Assembly: GCF_954871325.1 (NCBI RefSeq)
Contig: NC_088776.1
Span: 11,036,052 to 11,100,051 of the forward strand
Origin: Gordionus sp. m RMFG-2023
Taxonomy: Eukaryota; Nematomorpha; Gordioida; Chordodea; Parachordodidae
Length of the DNA stretch: 64,000 bases
Reading direction: 5' to 3'
Shown: in pieces, positions 11,201 through 23,200 of the stretch
Layout of the letters: every line of letters starts with the position of its first letter
Position numbering within the stretch: the first letter of the stretch is position 1
Made by a program: the position numbers and the translations under genes
The notes under the pieces: model-generated
What the model was told of the DNA's origin: nothing
Database searches by the model: none
Seen by the model: the letters and a program-made list of their open reading frames with translations, nothing else

Positions 11201-14200
11201 GTTAAATATAACATAAGTTTGCTCGCCACGTAAGTTTCGATTCAACCTATAATTATGATTATTTCTTAATATATTTATTTAAATAGTTCGAAAACAATAA
11301 AATAAATTTATTCAACCTACCTATTTTTTTTACTGGTAGATATAAAAGTATTATAATTTTGAATGAGAAAAAAATTAAAATATTTTTATAAATTAATAAA
11401 CGCCATCTTGCGAATTGAATATTAAAGATTCGCATCTAATATCTATATATATAATAGCCATATTCAAGAAATGAACGTTTTCGTATCTCCTTAATGTATT
11501 TAAAATTTAAGGAGACTATAAAGTGTAATATTAAATTTTTTTTAAAATATTTTTTCCTACTTCGGGATTCGAACCCATGACATAACGATACGAAGGCAAA
11601 GGTTCTTACCATTGAGCCCCTCTTTAACTTTATATTTTGTTATATTTCTTCATATATATTTGATTTATTAAAAATAACTTAATTCAATCAATATTTTTTA
11701 ACTATCGTATTAATATCATAATTTTGATACCACTAGAGCCTATATAAATTTAAAAAATAATCAACTACAAAAATTTTTATAGTCTTTAGTAGGCTTGAGA
11801 AAATTTTACCCCATTATTATGTGTATGAAGCTGGTTTCGAAATTTTTTTAATATATAATTTTTTTTCATACCGTTTTCGTAATTATACACGATTCTATAT
11901 TCAAAAATAATCTATCTTGACCGGGGACGCGTATTTTAGTCAAAAAATGAAAAAAATGAGTGTTTTTTCAAAATTTTACTAAGTTAACACTTCTTTTTTA
12001 AATAAAAAAAAACATTTTCTGTATCCATTTAATGAGCTAAACATGAATCTGCTTTTATTTTTAAAAAAAATTGTATCTTCTGGGGACGCGTAGTTTAGTC
12101 AAAAAAAATTTTTTTGGAAAATTAATTTTTTTTAAAAAAAATTTCTTAATACCATTTTCGTAATCTCCATAAAAAACTATACACGATTCTATATTCATTT
12201 TTATAAAAATAATCCATCTTGACCGGGGACGCGTATTTTAGTCAAAAAATGTTTTTTCATAATTTTACTAAGTTACTACTTTTTTTAAATAAAAAAAAAC
12301 ATTTTATGTATCCATTTAATGAGCTAAATATGAATCTGCTTTTATTTAAAAAAAAAATTGTATCTTGACTGGAAACGCGTAGTTTTTTCATGTAAAAAAT
12401 AATTTTTAAAAAATTTTACTATGTTATCATTTCTTTTTAAATCATAAAAAACATTTTTTAACTCATCTTATAAAGCTAAATTAGATTTTTTATTAATATT
12501 ATATAAATTAAACCCGTTTGACCGGGGACGCGTATTTTAGTCATGCCAAAGTAGGAACCTATTTTATATTGCATCTATTTTAAAATTTGCTTATTAGTGT
12601 ATCTTTGTTAAAATAATTTATATAATAATGTTTATTAAAATATAAAGAATAAATAGTTAACAATATTGCAATTTTCTCCTAAACAGATATATATATTTTT
12701 CTAAATTACTTCCATTTATGAAATATATTTCATCACTGGGATCAAGCGCTCTCATCAAGCTATCATATATCACTCCCCATAGATGGGACCAGAAAATTGT
12801 ATTAAGAAGATTCGAACTCAAAACTATAGGATTGATAAACCAGGTTTAAAGTTATTAACTAAGGAGGTTTATTTAATATTCGATAATTTTTTAATGAGTT
12901 TTCTTTGATAAAATTGAAAAAAAATTGTTAAGATTTAACAAAAAAACCCGTTAAGTTGGTGATCCCCTTTTTTTAAAACTTGTAATATAAATAACCAGGG
13001 ATCCAAACCGAACCTGAACCGAACCGTTAAACAGCTAAAAACCGGTATTTTTTATCGAATCTAAACCGAACCTTGAACCGAACCGCTAAAATGCCTTTGA
13101 ACCGGTTCAAGCCTCATGATTTTTGCCTATAAAATAATGTGTAATTTATTACTAGTATAATTGCAAAAATTTAAATTATATTCGAATTGTTTTAAAGATT
13201 CTTGATAAATGTCAGTCATAATTTTTATAAACTTTATTATATTACTATTTTACAGCAAGTTATAACGATTAAATTTATACTATCCCCTTATAGATGTAAT
13301 TTGAGTGAGACAAATTTTGAAAATGTTAATTATGCGGCTTAATAAAAAAAATTTTTAAGGAAATAAAGTTAATATTGATTATAAAATTAATCATTGATAT
13401 TTATTTGTTATATTTATAAATTAAATATTATTTTATAATGTGCAATTAATAAAAATGAAGGTTTTATTTATCGTGTTTTTTATTTTAATGATGAAATTAA
13501 AAAAATATTCTTTCCTATACATAATTCGAATGTAAGTTTGAATATAAAACTGTTCAAACCGGTTTTTAGAGGTTCGAACCGAACCGAAATTTTTATTTTT
13601 TACGAACCGAACCTGAACCTTGAACCGTTATTTTTATCCGAACCTGAACCGAATCGATAATCGTTTTGGTTTGGATCCCTGTAAATAACGAGAGCTCGGG
13701 CCTTATAGAATGATTGGAAAAAATCAATTTCAATGACTAGATCCTATTGATAAGCTAAGCAAAATTCTGCATAAACAGCGTATATTTTACCAAAAAATTT
13801 CGATATTTCTAATTTAAAAAAATAAATAAATAGAACTATTTTCGGAATCTCCTTAAAATGCTAAACATGATTCTATATTCCTTTTTTTAAAATAATGTAT
13901 ATTTACCGAGCAGGCGCATACGCAGGAATTTGGTCTGGGGGTGGGGGATAATAAATTTTTTGAGAAATATTATTGTTTTTAAAAATATCAAGCATAAATT
14001 TATTAGGACTAATAACTATTCCTAATACACAATTTTAAATTAATGTGAATTATAAAAAAATTATATGTAAAGAATCACTTAAATGACCCAAAATAGAAAT
14101 TTGAATTTTTTGAGCCTTTACACAAAAAGTTTCTTAGGAATAATTGTATTTTGTATGTTATATATTTACAATGTAAAATCCAATCTTCGTTGGAATTGAG

Positions 14201-17200
14201 CTAATTTTTCAATTATCTCATCCTTGCTTGTCGTCAAATGCCTATGAATATTCAAAAAATCCAAACCTTTCAATCTACTTTCACATGTTGTACTTCTTGG
14301 TATGTTTTTCAGAGACCTGCAGGCCCGGCTCCTGGGCCGGGCAATATTTTAATTTTTTTAATTATACCAAGGCCGGGCCCAAAATTTTTTTTAAAAAACA
14401 CCCGGGCCGGACCTAATTTTTTTTAAAAAAACACCCAAGCCGGGCTGTATTTTTTAAAACAGCCTATATTTGAAATCGTTATTATAGCTATAAAAATCAA
14501 AAATAAATATAATTTATTTTTAAAAAATCCAGGCCGGGCCTGAAAATTTCATTTTAAAAATAGCCGGGCCGAGCCTGTAAATTTTAAAAAAAAGCCGAGC
14601 GGCCTAAAAATTTTTTTAAAAATAGCGTAAAAAATCTTTAAAAATCCGGGCCGTGCCTTGCAAATGGTACTTCTGCAGGCCTCTGTTATTCTTCTTAAAA
14701 AAGAGAGTCTCTCATTAGTTTACTAATGGGAAGAGTTTATAAACCCTTTTAATACATTGGGAATTTAATCTAAAATGTGTTTGAAATAATGCAGAACATC
14801 CATAGCATTTTTTGGGACTATATCAACCATAGTTAATCTTATAAACATAGTTTTTCAGCTAGTAAGGCATCATAAGATTCTTTAACATCTTCATAATAAA
14901 AATCTAACAAATATTTTTTTTCTATCACCATCTGAAAAAGGTAGGGAAGGCTTTTGTGGAAGTAATATTTGCAGATGTAAGTGCTGCATGATATATTAAA
15001 AATTCATTTATTTGGGTTATAAATGTATCTGCATCTAAGATAAACTCTTCTACTGATCCTATATTAATATTTTAACGATGAGCTTGCCTTGCTGCAAGTC
15101 GAGGGAGACAAATATTAAACACGTATAGCTTTGCTTTTGACTCAACAATAAAATATAAAATATGAAATTCTTCATCAACATTAGCCCTAATTTCCTTGAG
15201 TTCTGATAAAATGCTCTCCGCTATTCTCATCTTCTTAATCAAATCATTGTCATGTTTTTGAAAAGTAATACTTAAAATAATTGTATAATTAAATAATACA
15301 TTCTAATGAGAAATAAAATTTGGAATAAGCATTGAATTTAATAATTTTCTTGCTTCTGAGGAAATATTTCTTTCAGGCCATTGTAATATTTCAGTAATAG
15401 CAAATAATTGGCTCTTCTAACTCCTTAATAGCTGTTAGTGCTTGATGGAAGAGGCTCTATCACGTTGGACAAGGTTGCAATTTCTTTTTCCCTGTTGGAC
15501 CAGAAGTTTCAGAAATAATTATTATTTGACTAGAAATTTGAAAATGGTAGATAAATATTACGCCACTAAAAATTTGAAAATAATAAGTAAATATTACGCC
15601 GGAAAACTTGAAATCGAAATTAATTGATAAAATAACTTATGAATGTGATAATAAATGTAATATAATATATATTTAATATGAGATACGAATAAATATTAAC
15701 AAATATAAATTAATATAAACAATAATATTTTTGAAAAATATATCCGGCATCTGCATTTTTTGGCTTGGGGGGGGGGGATTTGTCCCCCTGCCCCCCCCGC
15801 TGCGTACGCCAATGTTACCGAGGGTAGTTTAGTCAAAATAAATTTAAAATCTCACTAAGTTATAAACTTAATATTTACATTTCCTAACTCCTTTTAATGA
15901 GCTTAATATGATTATGCTTTCATTTTTTTAAAGATAATGCATATTCATCGGGGGCGCGTAGTTTAGTCAAAAAAAATTTTTTTTCGAAAATTAAATCTTT
16001 AAAAAAAAAATGAATAAAACCATTTTCTGAATCTCCTTGAAAAGCTAAACAAGATTCTGTATTCATTTTTTAAAAAATAATGTATCTTGACCGGAGGGGC
16101 ATAGTTTAGTCAAAAAAAAGAAGTATTTTTTTTAAAAGCCTACAAGTTAAAAATAACTTAAAATATAATATTAAAATTTTTATAAGATTCTGTGTTTATT
16201 TTTTATAAATTTAGCTTCTTAATTTTTTTAAAAATTTTACTATGTTACCATTTTTTTTTAAATCAAAAAAAATATTTTCTAACTCATCTTATGAAGTTAA
16301 ATACGATTTTATATTAATAAAATTTAAATTAAGCTTCCTTGACAGGGGGCGCGTAGTTTTCGGGGGAGCGTGGGGTGCGTAGTTTATAAGGGCGAATATT
16401 TTAGTCATGTCCGAAAAGCCGAATAACCTAAAATCTTTTCAAAAAAGTTAAATTGATTTGAATATCTTATATTTATGATAAATTATGAAATACTTTTGAT
16501 TTACAACCAGGATAGTTAATAATTTGTTTGATCTCCTTCAATTCGCACCATGAATATTTATCCGGGTATAATACTATATTTTCAACCTAAAACATTTTAA
16601 ATATGAATAAAAGCAAAACAACAAAACACAATAAACCACGTTACATAATTGATTATCTGACATTTCTTATTAAATTTCTGCCCAGTGCTCTGATTTTGGA
16701 ATGGCTTCAAATTTTTTTGATCTGATAAATTTAAAAATTTTAATTTAATTACCACCTGCCCAGTTAATGGATTTTTTATATATTTATTAACTGTCAAGCT
16801 GCATCTTAACTCATATATTTCTGTTTTAGAATTCCAAATGGCGGCATATCTGAATAGAATGTGACTTTTGGACTAAATAAAATTTAAGTAATAACAAGGA
16901 GACATTTACGAATATTTTAAGATAACATTACCACTTTAAAAAAAGCTTAAAAGGGATTTTATAGATTATTTTGTAAAGAGAATGATATATTCAAATTCAG
17001 AATTTACAGAATAGGATGAGCTAAAATGCTGTCTTATATTTTATTATTTCAAATCAACGTGCCATAAAATATTAAATGTGAATATATAATAAAAGGAATT
17101 ATTATTTTAATTAATAATATTTATTTGATTTTTTTTTAAAATACCTTTTGTAATAACGTTGTATTTCGTGTTCTTTTATAAAATAGGGACAAGGGACAAC

Positions 17201-20200
17201 AATTTTACAAAGTGAAATTAACTTTTCTTATTAATTAATAAAAATAATTCATGCAAATGTGGATTATACCTAGCGAGCATGGCCATGGGTAATCAGATTA
17301 CTAATTATAATTCCGTTGTGAATAATTAAAAATATATAATAAAGTTTTTTATGTCTCCAAATAATATTTAAAATTACATTTTAAAAATAGGTTTAACTTT
17401 AATAAATCAAAAGAGATATTTAAAAATATTATTTTCCTTATTTAAAAGGCCGTAGAAAGTTTTGCAATTGGAGAATGTAACCAGTCCAGTTTCAAATTCC
17501 GACATGATCATTTTGCTCATATTTACAAAATAATAGTTTAGGTGAATGAAAATATCTACGATGTGAGGATCGAGAAGTTTATTTATAAAAAATAAATGAA
17601 ATAATACATGAAAATAACAACTCAGTTGAGTGCCCTAACAAAATCAAATGCCTAATGTGTCTTTTACTCGGGGCTAAATCCTTACTTTTAAATATGCGGG
17701 CTTTATACTTTTCGTAACTTAAAATTATTTATATTCCAGTCTTGTATAATAATAGCTACAATTATACGAGTGATAACGAGTCGCCATACCCAGGTTTCCC
17801 CAACTCTTTTTCTTTAAATTACAAATAAAACGAAAACTAAAACGCGGGTCAGGCTTAAATGTACTTAAAAATACGGTTAGAGTTAAAATGGTACCACTGC
17901 AGGTCTCGGATATTAATACATAATTTTATTATCCACGATATTATGGCATTATAAGATTTATATAAACTTTATAATTATATCACAAAACCTTTAAGCATAT
18001 TCAACCCCTATTAAAAACGTTTAACCTGTACGTAGTAGGCATAAAAACACTGCAAACGGTGAAATAACATAAAAAAACTATATAATATATAAGTTATATC
18101 ACAAAACTTTTAAGCATATTCAAACACACAGGTATACGCAGGCATAAAAACAACATGTATCGCTGTAAATGGTAACCCTAGTCGTAGGGCATCAAACAGT
18201 ATCTCTCCTTCTGATATACGGCAAAATGCCATTTATTATAAAATTTTCTTAATTGTAAGATAAACTATATAATTGTACCATATTATAAATTATGTCATTA
18301 TTGAATGTTAAGAAGATACCGTTAAATTGATTGCTTGATATCAAAACAAAAAGTATATATATAATATTTAAACACAGTTAAAATAATTTAAGATAGTTTT
18401 AAGATATATAGATAATCATATATAATAAAACCACTCATAAAATATGCAGGACAGGGCAATTCTTAATGAAATTTTGTAAATAGCCTCTTAAAAAAATAAA
18501 GAAATATTTTGCCCGTGTCCTAGGCCGGCTTATACTTAATATCCGGCTATTTGGCGCTCTTTTAAGTACCGGCTAAATGACCAAAAAAACAAAAGAAAAA
18601 ATTTAAAAAAATACGAAAAATAAAAATGCCACCATATACTAAAATAAACTTGATCTAGGATGTCCTCGATCAAATACATTTTAGCCTATAGTAAAAAACA
18701 ATTAAGTATAATAATTAAGCCGATCTAGATCAAGGCCTTTGACTTTATTAAATATTTTAACAGATAACCCGGATTAATATATTATTATTAACTCCCTATT
18801 ACTATTTATTATAATTACGGCCCCGCTTATTTTAGATATTGCAAAACCTTTTAAAAATTACTTTAACCCCACCCCGTTTAAACTGATTACTATTATGGCT
18901 TTGCGCAAAAAAGAAATACTCCCGTCATGTTAGCAGCAATTTATTTTTCCGGCAATATGCTAGTTTTTCAATTAAATTTAAATATCTGATTTTACCGGAA
19001 TCCACCATGTTTGGAATACCTACCCTATGAATTTCAGAAGAATTTTTGAACTTAATATAATTTATATTAGTATTCTATAGATTTTTCATATAAATTTTAA
19101 ATGACTCAAATGTTAACGATAAAATAATCAGAAGTAGGTATTCCAAACATGGTGGAATTCATTTCCGGTATAATTAGATTGCTAAATTTAAAAAAAAGGC
19201 TCTCAAAAATGTTTTAAAGTTGAAAAATAATGCATTGCAGTACTAAATACATTGCCGCTAACATATATTTAAATAAGTTTTTGTCTCTCGAAAATTTTGA
19301 AAAACGAATTTAGAAGGTGGTATTATCCACAATATAATATAAATAGAGCCGTAATAATATTTTTTACTTGGCGTCAATTTAAAATGTAAATAAATTTATT
19401 TGGTATTATATAACTGAGATTTAAATATATAAAAAATATTTTCAAAATATAAGCTTATAAAATGCTCAAAAAATTTATGTTTAATCGATATTGCAAGTTG
19501 TCAAATATAAAATATCTTAAAGTTGTCGTTTTAATTTTAAAATTCGCACGTGGATATAATTTTTAAATCAAATAAAACATATATAATAAATAATAAAGTA
19601 TCTTTATGAAAAAAAATTTAGGACACGTGCTGGAATATTGGACGGAATAATTCAAAGGACCAGGCTAAGCATAGCTCATATTTACAAGTGTATATAAAAT
19701 AAATATGAATTTTATATTAAAATTAAAAATTTTTTTACATCAAGACATTATAATTTATAAAGTGTAACAAAGTGACGTACAACAATATAAAAAATAAAAT
19801 TAGAATATAAAAGTTTATTACTTAATATAAAAGTTTATTACTTACTTTACTTGTAACAACTTTATTTTAATAAAATTAAAAAAATTACGACTGAAAAATA
19901 TAACAAATTTTAAAGTATATATGTTAGTCAATGTGTTTTTTCCGGTAAAGTGTTATTTTTTCAACTTTAAATCATATTTTAAGCGCGTTTTAAAAATTTA
20001 AAAATCAGAGTTTACCGGAATTTATGCCCTCATGTTCGGAATACCTACTCTATGAATTTCAGACAATTTTTTCATAAACTTATAAACTTAAGTAAATTAT
20101 GTTAAATTTTCCATATATTTTTTTTATAAGTTAATCCAAAGGTTTACAGCAAAAAAAATTGTCTACAATTCATAAGATAGGTATTTTAAACATGATAGAA

Positions 20201-23200
20201 TATATTTCTGATAAAATCAGATAAAAAACGCGCTCAAAAATAACACATTGCCGGAAAAAAAAAACACATTGACGCTAACATAAATATAAAATTATTTACA
20301 AAATAAATTGATATAACAAAAACGAAAAAATACTCTCGAAGGTTGATAAAACGAATTTAAGTTTAGATTTTTTTTTATTTAACATTCTTCGCTCAAAAAA
20401 ATTATCGTAACCATTTATAGCTTTTATTTTCATGATAGTGTTGTTCAAATTGCAATCTTCATTATTCTTAATATCCTACGATGTCGTTACTTTTCGTGGT
20501 CGTTAAATTTCTTGATCGGTCAAAATTCTGCTAAATAAATTATTTCATATTTTATTCAAAAAAAAGTTTTTTTTAATGCATATTATTTTTAATTATGTAA
20601 TGTGTGTATTTTGTGTGTTGATGTTTAATTATTGTGTTTAAGATATAATCTTCATACCGTATAAGGGTATTGTTCTCTTTCTAACTGGTCTCGATACGTC
20701 AGTCAAAAAAAAATTTCTGTGTTGATTTTATCTTTTCCAACATTTCCCCTCTTGTAAAATAATTTAGGTAGAGTGTTCTGTTCATACGTGATATTATTAT
20801 CGGTAGTAAATCTTTTTTTTTTAAGTTGATGCCCCCTTAATATCCCATTTTTTGTGTTTATTTTATTTTCCTTGTTTATGATAATGACTTCGTCCTATTT
20901 GTTCCAAATATTTTTTTCCAAATTTTGTCTCCGACATCCATAGTTTTGTTTTTCGATAAAGTCGTGAGCAAAATATTATCGTTGTCTTTTTTATAAATAA
21001 ATCCCGTTTAGTTATCATGTCGTGATTAAACCTTTCCTTGGAGGAATACCTGTCGTGTTGTTAGGTGTATTTCTGTAATTGCATAAAAAAAAATTCAAGA
21101 GTTCTATGCACCTTTTCATGTGCGATTTGAAAGTTCTGACCATCCTTTCGACTTGCCCATTAGACTACTGATGTGAACTGAAGTCAGAAAGTGATGTATA
21201 TCGTGTCTCCACAAAATAATTTAAACATATAATATTTAAGGCTTTATTAGAAAATAATCTGTACTTGGCTTTTTTAAAAATAAAGATTATCCTTTAATTT
21301 TTAATAAATTCCCCCAATTAAAATTTTTATTTATTCAATATAATACAATCCCTTTATCCTCTGGGCCAGTTGAACTTGTGTTTATCACAAAGTTGAACCC
21401 TAATCACTCTTTTTTATCTGATCAAAATTTTAAAAATAAATAAAAATTATTACAAAAATATATTATCTTATTTATAAATTATATATAAAAAAATCATTAT
21501 AATAAGATATCTTAATATAATATTTTATTTTCCTCCACAAGGTAACGAGCAACGGCAACGCGTTTCTTTTTCAGACATAACGAGTGACATGTTTCTGTTT
21601 TTGAACGTTTACAGCACTAATTCTTATGGATATGAATAAATATCCGATGGTGACAAATATAAATATTACTTCGTCAAACGATAATTATCATACTTCATTT
21701 ATGATACAGTAACTTAAATTAACTAATTAATCGCTATAATGGCAAAATAGGATATTTGTTCCTGCTCTGGTTTTTGTCTGAGTGCCGCCATTTTTTTGTT
21801 TATTTCGTTAATAACTTTTTTATTTTAATATCGGCTACTAAACTGATTAAAGCACTTACTTCTACTGACGGATAGCTAAAAAATGATAAGTTTCATTAAT
21901 GCTTCCATAATATCTCAGGTAAAAATTTGACCTAACATTTATATAGCTTATAAAAAATTTTTTATAAGGCAGTTAACCAAGTCATTTACATAATTTAAAA
22001 TAAATAATTAATCGCTAAATAATGGCAAAAATAGGATTTGTGGCTGCACTACTTTTTGTTTTGTGTGCCGATATTTTTAAAATGGATATAACTCGGTTAC
22101 GGTCAGTGATACGGATGGTTTTGTAGAACATTAAAGCACAAATTAAATTTTAAATAATTATAGAGTTTCAGAACATGATATTTTTTATTTTCGGTTTTAG
22201 CAAAGTGCTAACACCTTCTAATCAAGCATTATTACTGGGAAAAAAATATATTTTTGGAAAAGTGATTTTACGATAAATTAAAATATATAAATAAACAATC
22301 CAACTTAAATTTATGCAACTGTTTTAATATTAACCCCAATCTTTATTTATAAATAATTTTCTTTATAGTTTTAAAAAAGACAAATCAGAGATGATTAGTA
22401 AATATAACTAAAAAATTTTCACAAAATAACATCTATCATAAATTTTTTAACTTTCTAAAATGTGTTAATTTAAAGATACAGCTGTAAAGGGGGGGGGGGG
22501 ATTAATTTTTTTTATAAAATTAGGAATCATTTATAAACTTTATTAAGTCTAGTGACTAGTGTTGTTGAACGTTTCGATTTGAGCCGATTTTTAAAAAAGG
22601 CTAACTCAATATTTTATCCAAAAAATTTAATGCGTGCCTGAAGATTTTGCACATAGATGTCGCAAAGGTTTGGAGACATCTATTAGCGAATTCTCAAGGC
22701 TTAAGCAATATTTATTGATATATATATATATAGAATTTGCAAAAAATAAGGCGCCAATATTTTGTAGAATATATTTTTTACAATCAAAAAAATATTATAA
22801 TTTTCTATAATTAAATAAATTCAGGCCGAGCCGGGCAGGACAAATTGTAAAATATTGGAGCAGGTCCGGGTTTTAAAAATTAGGCCCGGTTTAGATTACT
22901 TGATATAGTTTAATTGAGCATGTATAATATTTTGTAGGAATTCAATTATAAAATATATGAGAAAAATGTTATCACTTATCACTATAGTGCAGTATTATTG
23001 TCAATGCAAGATCAGTGTAAAACTAATAAAAAATTAATTTTGATTCATGATATGTGTTATTAAATGCCTTAAAAACATTTTCATACTAAATCGTTAAAAT
23101 ATTTTATATTCATGTACTAATAAAACCAATCGGCTAAAACTGAGCCGTTTAAACCATTACTAAGAAGTATTACCTTTGAGGATAGATGTTAGCTCTTCTT

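Larger units (their letters stand above)
5633..16412. mobile_element. Large MULE-like DNA transposon with 3.2-kb (left) and 7.1-kb (right) inverted arms
   Basis: Both ends carry the same terminal sequence: left 'ggggatgactaaaatacgcg' (from 5633) and, reversed, right 'ggacatgactaaaatattcg' (to 16412). They are flanked by the imperfect 8-bp target duplication gaaaagtc (5625-5632) and gaaaagcc (16413-16420). The arms are inverted copies: position x on the left pairs with 18093 - x on the right near the centre, with no indel across at least 550 bp. The inner arm ends are 8809 and 9284. The 474-bp unique centre holds a MULE-type transposase remnant. The right arm is longer because of later insertions (12996-13681, 13911-15814, and about 0.9 kb at 10576-11462) and extra subterminal repeats. 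It sits in intron 2 of NBL1. The Mutator-like label rests on the transposase fragment, long TIRs and 8-bp duplication. Confidence 0.85.
9284..16412 (-). repeat. Right inverted arm of the MULE element
   Basis: Reverse-complement partner of 5633-8809. The same subterminal modules recur as 'ttgaccggggacgcgtattt' at about 11917, 12219 and 12519, with variants near 12083, 12367, 15950, 16088 and 16340. Length is increased by nested insertions and by extra copies of the module next to the right end. Confidence 0.85.

Noticed and set aside
14228-14426. Two overlapping Pro/Gly-rich plus-strand ORFs
   Set aside because: They run from the antisense of the hAT transposase into the CCCGG element; composition reflects the repeat.
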